A stretch of DNA of 64,000 bases, taken from Lingula anatina (taxonomy: Eukaryota; Brachiopoda; Lingulata; Lingulida; Lingulidae). Under the pieces are notes generated by a model that saw only the letters and a list, made by a program, of their open reading frames with translations, had not been told where the DNA came from and ran no database searches. Made by a program: the position numbers and the translations under genes. Shown one piece after another: positions 1 through 12,131 of this stretch. Within the stretch, counting starts at the first letter, position 1. Each line of letters starts with the position of its first letter. The stretch spans positions 309,052-373,051 of the forward strand of contig NW_019775181.1 of NCBI RefSeq assembly GCF_001039355.2, read 5' to 3'.

Positions 1-17
1 AAAGTTAAAGAAGAGGT

Positions 18-39
18 GGGGGGGGGGGGGGGGGGGGGG
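18..39 (+). repeat. poly-G run (22 G)
   Basis: An uninterrupted G homopolymer, prone to assembly error. Other G runs occur at about 16566-16590 and 39963-39980. Confidence 0.95.
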
Positions 40-354
40 TATACTGCAAAAGTACCGATACTTCATTTTCGTATAGGGTGCCAACTTGCCCCGTGGCGGG
101 ACAGGGCCTGACAGCTAGACGTCAACTGCGTTTTTTGTGAGCCATCTGGCATTATTTTTGAAAAATAATGACATTGCATATCTACATAATAGCTTAGTTC
201 ATGGGGCTTACTTTGAAACCGGTTTTGTTACTCTCGCTCCTTCCTAGTTGGCTCTACAAGGTCAAAAGTGTCTAACTGGGCCAACTAGCCCCGGTCTCCC
301 CTATCATGGACCTAATCTGCTTATTATGTCCATGCCCCTATTATGTATTCGAGG

Positions 355-690
355 TCGCGGAAGATCGTTGGAAGGAGATCGTTTGCAATCTGAGCGAGAC
401 GGAAAGGCAATTTAGATATGTGTTTTAGGGACTTCGTTTGCCCAAGATCGTCGGCAGGAGAATGTTCGCGAGATGAGAAGGTAATTTTCAGATTTGTTCA
501 AGAGACTTCGTTTGCGGAAGATCGTCAGCGGGAGCTTGTTCGCCATGCGAGCAAGACGAGAAGGCAATTTTCATATCTTCAGCGGGAGAACGTTCGCGAT
601 GTGAGCAAGAATATAATGAAATTTTCATATTAATTCAAGGGACTCCGTTCGCAGAAGATCGTCAGCGGGAGGATATTACTGATTGTTTGA
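355..690 (+). repeat. degenerate tandem array, about 83-bp unit
   Basis: Roughly four partial units that share the core GATCGTCAGCGGGAG, then a TTCGC step, then GAGAAGGCAATTTT. The same unit recurs at about 21470-21700 and 22975-23075, the latter immediately 5' of the first exon of IAP copy 2. Confidence 0.75.
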
Positions 691-849
691 AACCCCTCCC
701 CCTTCGAATTTTCTAAATATATATTTTCATTTGATCTCTGACCCCTGCTCACAGTACATGGAAAAGTTGAAATCCCTGCAATTTTTAGGAAGTTAAAGAT
801 GGTAATTTCAGAAGGCCTGCTTGGAGAAACCCTGCATGCAACAACGTTG

Positions 850-1085
850 CTATTTAAGGGTCTATTCCCACAACTTTAGATCGATCTATCACCGCGGGGA
901 GTCTCACTAGATTACTGTCAGATAATCCCCCTTAAGTGTCCGTCCCCGCCTACTACAAGCTGTAAGGGGTAATTAACTTTCGTGTCCGCCCGGCTGACAG
1001 CTATTTAGCGTGAACCCCCAGGGAGTTAGGTCGATCTAAAGTAGTTCGATCTAATCTATGGAAATGGGGTGTTAGACCCCATTTA
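850..1085. mobile_element. fold-back MITE (family 1, subtype a)
   Basis: The two ends are imperfect inverted copies: TTAGATCGATCT near the left and a matching AGATCGACCTAACTCC when the right end is reversed. The arms of about 100 bp surround a core with GGGGTAATTAAC. Close relatives lie at about 47868-48088, and more distant ones at about 16826-17170 and 32220-32525. No coding capacity is seen. Confidence 0.7.
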
Positions 1086-1489
1086 AGTGCCTAATATTAA
1101 ATATTCCGCGTCTAGTTCATTATGTGAGGCTTATATTGACCCTTCTCCATTATCCGGAGGTACAGGTTTGTTTCTTACCGAAAAAACAATTCTCAACTTT
1201 CTTTCTGTCAGCCTGCTTGGGTAAGTTAATATAATGAAATGAAGATGCACTAATAACAAGATTATTATTAACTACCAGAAAGTGACTTTGGAAGTAGTGA
1301 TAAATATCCCACAATATATGAGAAACAAGGATTAAAGCCTGAAGGTAGGAGCTTTGAAAATTTCGTCATACCCAGAAGTCGGGGAAACGTAATTTTGAAA
1401 AACTCGTTGGGTTTATGCAATTTAAAATATTAATTTATTTTTAAGTGACGAAATTTCCAAGTTTTTGCCGTTTGTACTCTTTTCAAACC

Positions 1490-1672
1490 CGTTTATACTC
1501 TTCTCAAGAAACATATATACGTAGGGCTGAAATACAGCTTAAGTTGGAAAACCAGTCTGATTGGTTAATTTTTCCGAAAGTTATACAAGATTTTTTTTTT
1601 TTTTGCAAAAATTTAATTCTTTGTGTATTGGCATTTTAAAGGTGTGACTTGGAACCTCCATGGGCGCAAAGA
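1490..1672 (+). repeat. solo unit of the 337-bp repeat at the IAP copy 1 boundary
   Basis: Matches the array at about 10003-11700 (shared blocks: AAATACAGCTT, TTGGCATTTT, GGTGTGACTT). It ends where homology to IAP copy 2 begins, so it marks the breakpoint that removed the 5' part of copy 1's first exon. Confidence 0.75.
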
Positions 1673-1685
1673 GACTCACAGAGGC

Positions 1686-4600
1686 ATGGACAAAGACTTA
1701 GTCATGAATGATGAAATAGATTGGGAAGAAAAATCTTACCAAAAACCTGTGCAGGTGAAAGATGAAGCAGACAATGAAGAAATAATAAACCATGTGGATG
1801 GGCCTGTAATTGAGGATGTAAGTCAAGTGACCAATAGCATGCCATGCACCAAAGGTCTCATTCCAATTTCATGTTCAGTACCTGCACCAAGAAAAGAGGC
1901 AAGGGAGAAAACCCCAAAATGCAGAGATAAACCAGTGTGGTCAACCATATTTGAAGCAGATGATGGTGATCGGATAGATAATACTCCTAAAGTATCTGAA
2001 ATGGAGCCACATCAGGTCACTGCAGGTGATAAAGATCAGGAGTGTGACAGCCGATTGAAGCCTTTGCGTGAGATTGCAGCTACGGTTGTCTGTCAGAACC
2101 TTGAATACATAGAAGAGGAAAAAGAAATCTGCTTAACAGGCCAATATGTTGGGTCCTGCTTGCTGTCTAGAAGACAAATGGAAAGAGGTGATCTATTAAA
2201 TGAAGGAGATGATCCTAAAGAACACCACAATGCTTCGCAAGGTGTTATAATAATAGAAGATCTGCCTCATGTGGTACAGAAGGGGAATTACATAGATATT
2301 CATGAATTTCATCACAGTGATGACAAGATAGCAGTACTTGCCAATAGCGACAACAGGTCACATGCAATTGATTCCATCATGAAGACAATGCTTGACATGT
2401 TATACATCTTAGAAGATATTGTGAAGGTTCTGGGCAGTCCATCAACATTACCAGCACCATGGTCAAAGAAGAGGAGCAGAAAAAGAAGAATAGGAGGGAA
2501 GACTGTTAGTCCATCTGCCCCACTGGTATCATGTCCAAAGAAGAGAATCCAAGGGAAAGGAAGAGTGTGCACAAAAAGACAAAGAAAAAAGAAGAAAATG
2601 AAGAGGAAGTATGGAATATTAGAGAATAGAGGCATCTTGATGAAGCTGAGCAAAAGAAATATGGAGCATTTTGCCAGAGGAAAAAAGAAATCACAATTGT
2701 GTCAGACCAGCAATGGGCAAGTTCAAATAACCAAAGGAAATTGCACAAAAGAAATGCTTGAAATCCTCCAGCTATTTTGTATGAATTTTCCTGAAAACAA
2801 GCATGAAGAAGTGTCTAAAGCCAAACTTCAAGAGAAATCGCCCACAAGTGGTCTGCCTGGAGATTTTTTCAAGTATTATGCAGCATTTGTCCCAAAGCAA
2901 TACAGGCACATTTTTGTCTACCCTGCGAGCCTAAATGAATACTTCAGTCGTCTTGCAAAAGGACCAGCCTTTCTCCAAGGAGAAGAAAACAAATATGAAG
3001 CTGTGCGCCTGGCCAGCTTTAGAGCTTGGCCTCAGTGGGCACCTGTGGCTGCTACAAGGCTGGCAAGATCTGGGTTCTATTACTCTGGTAATGGGGATGA
3101 GGTTGTTTGCTTCAGCTGTGGGGGCCATCATAGGCAGTGGTCCCGTGGAGACAACCCTATGGATCAACATAGGCTAAGCTTTCCTGATTGCAGATTTGTT
3201 AGAGGGTCAGACACAGAAAATGTTCCATTAGTCCCAGGGGTAGCACTGCGGGACTCATCAGATGGCACAGACCCCTTCCCAAACTTGGGTAGGTCTGGTA
3301 GCCATGGATTACTGGGTGGTGATCTGGCAAGTCAGCAAGCTTTACAGCAGTCACTTGGCTTTCCCAATCAAGATGTTTTAGTCCAGTCACTAATAAGCAT
3401 TGGAACCTCAACCTCTGAGATTTCCCAGTTACGTGGACCAGCAAATGATTCTTTTAGCCACTATCAACATCTGGCTGGAACCATCGGAGGGGGGCAAGAT
3501 GAAAGGGATAATGATAGAAACCCAACCCAAACTGCTGGTACCTTCACACATCAGTCTACTGAGATGAAAAGTGAAGCAGCAAGACTGAGGACCTTTGCCC
3601 ACTGGCCAATATCAGCCCATGTGAGACCACATGACCTGGCCAAAGCAGGCTTCTTCTACACTGGAAATGCAGATTCTGTTCAATGTGCATTCTGCAGTGG
3701 AATTCTTAGAAATTGGGACCCAGGTAATTAATTAAAACCTTTGATATTCCCTCAATTTCTTGCTATATATTATTGTGTGTAATGTATTATTATTCTATCA
3801 GTATGAATATCCACCTAAAGGGTATAACGTGGTTGAAAATATGTCCTAAAGGTAAGACGAACTGGGCTATATTGTTAGCCTAAAATTAGCATATTATAGT
3901 TCCAACATATTATAGTTCTAAATATTTACAAAAGTCATTTAAATTTTGGAAAGTATGTTTATTCTGATCATGAAGTTAGTCATTGTAAACGCTGCAAAGT
4001 TGGATAAGTTTAAAAAAAAATTTTTTTTTATATTTATGATATTTACTGGAATGTTTACATTAATGTTTAAATGGAACATTCTGAATGATTCTGTTGACTG
4101 TTTGTTTATTCCTCAGCTTTGCTGTATAGTATCATTTTTGCCACCTTATTTATGCATTTAGTGTTCTATGTAGGTGATCGCCCAATGCAGGAACATCGCC
4201 ATCACTTTCCAACATGCCCGTTTGCATTGGGTGTAGATGTGGGCAATATTGCTTTAGAGCCAGATCAAGCAAACTTGCCCTCAGCAATTCAGGTGTCTTT
4301 GGTCACTTCCTCTGCAGCAGGAGGTACTGCCACCACATTGGGGGGAAGTGAGTGGAATTGATTTTTTACTAAGATACATTGTTACTTTTGAAACAATTGT
4401 AACATATGGAGCGCCATTCACGCAAAAAATGCAGACGACAATTCAACAATCTATCGGCACTATTTAACAGCCAAAACCTACTTTAACTATCTAAACTTAA
4501 TTCTACTAAATTAGTTTTTGTCATTTTAATCATTCGTCAAAATCTAACAATCAATAAACGATTCAAAAGTCAGTTACTGCAACTCAACAATCAGTCACCG

Positions 4601-7600
4601 CAACTCAACAATCAGTCACCGCAACTCAACAATGTATTTTTGCGTGAATGGCGTGAATGCATGGAACGCCATTCACGCAAAAAATGCAGACGTCAATTCA
4701 ACAATCTATCGGCACTATTTAACAGCCAAAACCTACTTTAACTATCTAAACTTAATTCTACTAAATTAGTTGTGGTCATTTTAATCATTCGTCAAAATCT
4801 AACAATCAATTAATGATTCAAAAGTCAGTTACCGCAACTCAACAATGTATTTTTTGCGTGAATGGCGCGAAGCATGGAACGCCATTCACGCAAAAAATGC
4901 AGATGTCAACTCAACAATCAGTAACCGTAACTCAACAATCAGTTGTCGCAAACGGTCATTCGCGGACTTAACACCAGATGGCGCGCGCACCGTCAGCGAT
5001 CTGAAACGTCCTTGACCTTTTCCATGTTTTCGATTCCGCATATTATGCGAGTACATGTGGTGCATCGTGTTCGTATTGTCATGATATAGTTAAGTATATT
5101 ATAGTAGGATTGCGTTCAATCACATCATACTGAAATTAGATATGGCAATGAACCACATGTAGGGCCTACTCGCATAATATGCGGAATAGCACAGGTCTCA
5201 AGCTACTGCGCATTGAAATAAACAAATGCATTTATTTTCTCTTCATTGTAATAGGGTAATTCCTTTCGCATTTATAGTGTTATTTGTGGCACCAAGGGGA
5301 TTTTCCACCCCTCCCCCACTCTTGATTAATAAAATTATTCATCGGGAGGAATGAAAATTATATTGCAAAATACTTTAAAAATCGTAGGAAGGTTAATTGC
5401 AGATAATGCTGTGAGGATATTCTAGGGGGTCGTGCCGATACTCCCCCGCACCGATACTCCCCCGCACCGTAACTCCCCCGCACTAATACTCCCCCGCACC
5501 GATACTTCCCCTTAGTAAATTTTTGCATTATGCACATCGATACGACCCCACACCAATAGATCCCCGCATTATTACTCCCCCTATGCAATTTCCACGAAAC
5601 TGGGGGCCTGGGTAACGGAAAGTCAGCCCTCCATTTAATTATACAGGTTAGGGTCAGTCTACGTAAGTGGGTCAAAATCTAGGGCGGGGCTGAATTACCT
5701 ATGCAAATTGATGGGAACCGGACTGTCTATCATGGGAGAGTCTGTCACCTCGCATCAATTTTTTTCACATATAGATTTGAAAAATTGGTCAACGACTCGG
5801 AAGCACGGCCTACATTGTATGAGAAATACTTTTTTCAAATGGAAAAACGCTTTGGATATTGGTGAGATAAGTGGAAAAAAAATGGCCACAGGGAGATCCT
5901 TGGTGACGTTGTTTTTATGCTATTGCGCGGTGCATACAAATCTTAATTGCTTACAATTGAACATCAGTATTGTACAAAAGAAGCCGCAAAGTTCCTAAAA
6001 AATCTTGGGCGACAACACATTAGTCTCGGTCACAACCGGCCGCACGGGCTCTTACGACCCGTTTGAGTCCAATTTTTGCAGAGAATCTCATGTGCCACGC
6101 AAGTCCTTTATGCGCAATTTCGAGTTCGCACGTATTTAAGCACGTACGGAGGATACTGAACATTTCCAATAGATTCTACAAATAATCTTTAAACAGCGAG
6201 GCCACAAGCGTAACTTGCTCCCTTCGCAAGGAGTTTGCGAGGAGTTTGCAAGTGAGACTTGCGTGGTCCAAGACGCACGTCGCAAGCAATGAAAGAGAAA
6301 GTGCTCTTTGCGTGTTGAGTACGGCGCACGCCCTCACATCTATGACGAAGTAAGTCGAAAACACAGCGGGACTGCGAGAATAAAAGGTGTGCTCACGACG
6401 CATGCTCGTGTCTCTACAAAATCGTTGTCCAACAATTTTCAAAAATTTTGAATTTTGCTCAATTCAGATTCTAATATGCCTCCAAAAGACAAGGGAAAGA
6501 AGTTTAAGAGCAGAAAAGAAGGTTGGAGGAAGATAACAGAAAACGAAGCTCTTTAGCACTGCTTTTTTGTTATTTAGAAACTTAACAAAGTATGGATGCG
6601 GGGATGTAAAGAAGCGGGGGAGTATTGGTGCGGGGATGTAAAGAAGCGCGGGAGTATCGGTGCAGGGGAGTATCGGTGCGGGGACGTATAGGCATTCTAG
6701 TCGGGGGCGAACTCGGCCAATAAAAAAATTTTGACTTTGTCTTACGATTTTGGAGCGCCTGTTCTAATTTTTGAAAGTGAGGCAATGGAACCAAACAATA
6801 CAAATCTCATAAAAATTGATATTTTTTAATAGAGGTTATAGCCGGGCGTACTTCAAAAGGCGACTCGTTTATTATTGTGATATGTAATAATAAATAATAT
6901 AAAAGATACGATATAATAGGTTCTTGTCGATGGCCTATTTATTAGCTTTATTGATTTTTAAAAGTATTTGGAGATTAAAAACACAAAAGCTGGATGGTTG
7001 CAAATCAAGGCACCACGTATTTACCATGGAAAAGGTCAAGGACGTTTCAGATCGCTGACGGTGCGCGCGCGCCATCTGGTGTTAAGTCCGCGAATGAACG
7101 TTTGCAGTAACTGATTGTTGAGTTGCTGTAACTGATTGTTGAGTTGCGATAACTGATTGTTGAGTTGCGGTAACTGATTGTTGAGTTGCGGTAACTGACT
7201 TTTGAATCGTTTATTGATTGTTAGATTTTGACGAATGATTAAAATGACCAAAACTAATTTAGTAGAATTAAGTTTAGATAGTTAAAGTAGGTTTTGGCTG
7301 TTAAATAGTGCCGATAGATTGTTGAATTGACGTCTGCATTTTTTGCGTGAATGGCGCTCCATAGTAACAGTAATTAAAAAAAGAAAATTAAACTATAGAT
7401 GTTTAGGATATCTTTTGAAAAGCAATCAAGTTTTGGTTATTACACAAGTGCTCTGTTTATTGGAATGTAACAGCCAATTTCTTTTCAATGGTAATGTTTT
7501 TAATTCTTGCCTTGACTAAAGCCATTATGCATTCTCCCATAGACTTCTATAGAGGCGATGATCTGGGTATTTTGACTGAGAGACCTAAGCATGAAAGATT

Positions 7601-10600
7601 TGCTGTAGAATCTACGAGGTTAGCAACATTTTCTCATTGGACCTCCCATAACACGCAGAAGCCAGAAGTGTTAGCTAAAGCAGGATTCTTTTATGCAGGT
7701 GATAATTCTTTCCTTTGTAAAGGAATTAACTGGTAAATTTCGTGTTATATCATAAGTCATAATGCAGTTGTTAGGCAATTCAGTGTCTCTTCTAACATGT
7801 TTTAAGTATTCTTGCACAATCCAGTTTATAACTGTTAATGTCAGACTGTGGGGCTCTACATGGTTATCTATTTGTTAGATAGATAACCATGTAGAGCCCC
7901 ACAGTCTGACGTTATGCATTGTTTATAAACATTTCCTTTACTTTAGAAGTTAAAAATTGTACTCAACAGACCCATCCATGTTACATTTAAATAGGCTTTG
8001 CTGACAATGTGAAGTGTTTCTTCTGCGATGGAGGCCTTAGAAACTGGGAGCATGGTGATGACCCCTGGACAGAACATGCCAGATGGTTCCCACGCTGTGG
8101 GTTTGTAAAACAGTGCAAAGGAGAGGACTTTATCAGAGATGTTCAAGCTAAACATCCACCTCAGTACCCAGTAAGTTGTACAAGCCATTTGTATTTATAA
8201 CTAACTTTGTACAGCCTATTGAAACTTGGTCAAACATTTCTTCTCTTGTAATGCATTTCGATATAGATATATACATGGAAACACTGAATGTATGAATGAT
8301 TTTCCAATTTATAAATTTTACTCAACATTTTGTTGGCAAGTCAAGTTTCTTATTTTTTACTTTCACTAGCCAAACCAGCCAAGACCTGCGATTGCGACAC
8401 CCCTACCTGCTCAAAGTAAGAGCACAGGCATCAAATGTCTGCACCTTGTTAGGAAACTAGGTCACACAGACAACTTGAGTGTGTTGGAAACTGTAAATTC
8501 CTACAAAATACCATTTTTTAAAGTAATCAATGGGCCCAACAAAAGATATGTTGAATAGTATATTTTATATGTATCGTTACTGAAGATTTTCAAAATAAAA
8601 GCCCTTAGAGCCCTGCACATAACTAAACTTAATAAAAAGCCAGTTTCACATGCCTCCTTTATTGATACTGTTTGAAAGTGAGGCAATGCATGTCAACAAT
8701 GTGAGCACATGGCTTTGTCATAAATTTATGGTGGAGCAGGCCTCTTAGACTTATTGTTTTGAAAGTCTTCAATATTAAAATGAAAAAATATAAAACAAAC
8801 CTTTTTGCTGGGCATATTAATTATACCTTGAAATGATTATGTAAATACATAATCTGCATAAACTAGTTTCCTAACTATGATTGAGACATTTGATGCCTGT
8901 GCTCAACATAAGTAGACTTTAAATATTTATCAGATTTGTTCATAACTTTTCTCCTGTCTTTCATTTTGCTGTTCTTGTCTCTTGCAAATCATTATCTGTA
9001 CAAGTACAAAGCTATAAGTATCATTGAAATAATGAAACAAATATTATTGTCAATGATTTTTATGTACAGACACAGATGTGTCTGTACATATAGCCGTCAC
9101 CTGTGTCTGTCGTCGCCGTTGCCGTTGGCGTGCACTTTTACCGATAACACGATAAGTGGAAAACGGTTTTACCTTTTGGCTTGAAACTTACAGAACTGAT
9201 GAATATTCATACTACGCAGGTCAAGTTCGAAAATCAGCATGATTGGGTCATTTTTAGGGAATTTATGCTGTTTTTTCACTTTTTTCAGCATATATACAGC
9301 ACCAATAACACGATAAGTGGAAAACCATTTTACCTTTTGGATTGAAACTTACAGAACTGATGAATATTCATAATACGCAGGTCAAGTTCAAAAATCAGCA
9401 TGATGGGGTCATTTTTAGGGAATTTATGCTGTTTTTTCACTTTTTTCAGCATATATGCAACCCTGATAACACAATATAAGAAAAACAGATAGGCCAATTG
9501 TCATTATACTCACAGGAGTGGTCAATCTTACTAAAACGCAGGTTGAGTTCGAAAATCAGCATAATCGGGCCATTATTTTAGAAGTTATGCTGTTTTTTTC
9601 ACATTTCCTCAGATTCAATTCTTAGGCATGTTAACAGTCTCATTATTTAACTAATAAGATACGTAAAAGTGTTTGTTTGACATTTCCTGCATCTTTACAA
9701 CATTATTAGTTGATTATGTAAAAATGATGGTAAACTTGTTATCGTGTATTGTGTAATAAAGTTTCAAAAATGGAAATAAACTCATATCATTGCAGTTTGT
9801 CAGATTCAATCATCCACTATGTTCAGAATCTCAGAATGGAGGAAATTGGACATTTAACACTGTTCTATTGATATTTTTCCCATCTCATCAATTTTCTTAG
9901 TTGGTCATATAAAAATGGCAGTAAACTGTTAATTTTGTTTTATGTTAAAAAAGTGTTAAAAATGGAAATAAACCCATTTCAGAAAAGTGCTGTCTTGTTT
10001 ACATTTTGGCATTTTCAAGATGTGACTTTGAAGTTCCATGGGCCTGAAGACCTTTGCTAGTCACATTTTCTGAATATCCATGATACTAATATTTTATTAT
10101 TAAAAATTGATGGTCATTATGCTGTTAAACATTATGTAATATTGCATCAAAATTTGAAGAAACCCCTATTTTGGGCACTGCTCTCATAATGACCATTTAA
10201 CAAAAATCATGTCAATTACTGTTCTCAAACTTACAGGAAAGAAACATGGGTCTAAAATACAGCTTCAGTTGGCAATGCAGTCTGTTTGGTAATTTTTTCT
10301 GGCAGTTAAACAGTTTTTTGTGAAAATTTAATTTTTCACATATTGGCATTTTCAAGGTGTGACTTTGAAGTTCCATGAGCCTGCAGACCTTTGCTAGTCA
10401 CGTTTTCTGAATGTTCATGTGACTAATATTCCATTATTAAAAATTGATGGTCATTATGCTGTTAAACATTATGTAATATTGCATCAAAATTTGAAGAAAC
10501 CCCTATTTTGGGCACTGCTCTCATAATGACCATTTAACAAAAATCATGTCAATTACCGTTCTCAAACTTACAGGAAAGAAACATGGGTCTAAAATACAGC

Positions 10601-12085
10601 TTCAGTTGGCAATGCAGTCTGTTTGGTAATTTTTTCTGGCAGTTAAACAGTTTTTTGTGAAAATTTAATTTTTCACATATTGGCATTTTCAAGGTGTGAC
10701 TTTGAAGTTCCATGAGCCTGCAGACCTTTGCTAGTCACGTTTTCTGAATGTTCATGTGACTAATATTCCATTATTAAAAATTGATGGTCATTATGCTGTT
10801 AAACATTATGTAATATTGCATCAAAATTTGAAGAAACCCCTATTTTGGGCACTGCTCTCATAATGACCATTTAACAAAAATCATGTCAATTACCGTTCTC
10901 AAACTTACAGGAAAGAAACATGGGTCTAAAATACAGCTTCAGTTGGCAATGCAGTCTGTTTGGTAATTTTTTCTGGCAGTTAAACAGTTTTTTGTGAAAA
11001 TTTAATTTTTCACTTATTGGCATTTTCAAGGTGTGACTTTGAAGTTCCATGATCCTGAAGACCTTTGCTTGTCACGTTTTCTGAATGTCCATGTTACTAA
11101 TATTCTATTATTAAAAATTGATGGTCATTATGCTGTTAAGCATTATGTAATATTGCATCAAAATAGAAGAAAACACAATTTTTGGTGCTGCTGCTATGAT
11201 GAGCATTATGGGAAAACCGTGTTATGACTGTCAAACCTTTAAAAAAGAAACACAGGACTAAAATGCAGAATGAGTTGGAAAAGCAGTCTAATTGGCTTCT
11301 TTTTCTGGAAGTTATACATTTGAGTGAAATATTCATTATCTTTTTGGCATATTCATTGTGGGACTCGGAGCTCCCATGGACATGAAGCCGAATAGTAATC
11401 AAATTTTCTAAATGCCCATGCTATTTATAGTCAATAATCAAAAATTGGTGATAATTATTATATAATTTATTATGTAATGTTACATCAAAATTGACAAAAA
11501 TCTTTTTGCATTGCTACTGCAAACATTATGAAAAGAAAACTGTGTTACTTATTATTATTTTTAACTTACAAGTATGATTTTTAGGATTGGCATGCAGTTC
11601 AAATTAGAAAGCCAGGTCAATTGGGTTATCATTTATTATTGAATTTATGCAATTTTGTGTGAAATTTTCATTTTTCTCATTCTGTCACTTTCTAAGTATA
11701 AACTTGCACTCTGATGGGCCTGAAGCCTTATGCTTTTACTTTCGTCGTTGTTACCTGTTGTGCATAATTAAAATTTGATGTTGACTGTGCAGTAAAACAT
11801 AATGTATTATTGCATCAGAATTGGTAGTCTCCTATTTTGTGCATTATTGTTTTGTGCTTTTCTTAAGATGTGACTTATGGGCCTGAAAGACCTTTGAGAG
11901 GGTCAGTCTGTTAATATCCCTTGGGTATCACTTAGCTAATTTCTGAGTTATAAAGCCATTTGCCTAATTGATAGGCCATTAAAGGAGATTACATAAAGCA
12001 CTCTTGTTGATATTTCCTTGTAAACTCCCAAAAGTTGAGCTCTCTGCTAGATTAATAATAAGGAAGCAGTGATAATTATGCAGGT

Positions 12086-12131
<46 letters not shown>

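Larger units (their letters stand above)
1..1685. other. 5' flank of IAP copy 1, repeats only
   Basis: No gene is supported here. The stretch holds a run of 22 G (18-39), a degenerate array of an about 83-bp repeat (about 355-690), a fold-back MITE (about 850-1085) and one unit of the 337-bp satellite-like repeat (about 1490-1672), which directly abuts the first coding exon of IAP copy 1. Any promoter or 5' UTR exon of that gene should lie here or further upstream, but I could not identify one. Confidence 0.6.
4405..7363. mobile_element. 2.96-kb DNA transposon with long TIRs, 6-bp TSD GTAACA
   Basis: Absent from the same intron of copy B, so both edges are exact. It is flanked by GTAACA at 4399-4404 and 7364-7369. 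The termini begin TATGGAGCGCCATTCACGC and are inverted repeats extending at least 340 bp, including a run of 18-20-bp units (CAACTCAACAATCAG core) and a GGCGCGCGC segment at both sides. No transposase frame is visible, so it is non-autonomous. A 6-bp duplication with TAT...ATA ends fits what I recall of the IS3EU group; the superfamily is inference. Confidence 0.88.

Noticed and set aside
1445-1639. Open frame of 64 codons upstream of IAP copy 1
   Set aside because: It lies within repeat sequence, has no splice support and no recognisable composition.
1623-1685. Start of IAP copy 1 at 1623
   Set aside because: The codon is GTG and lies in the 337-bp repeat; the first ATG with good context is 1686, which matches an internal Met of copy 2.
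11033-11227. Coding frame in the 337-bp repeat
   Set aside because: The frame is broken in the neighbouring units of the same array.
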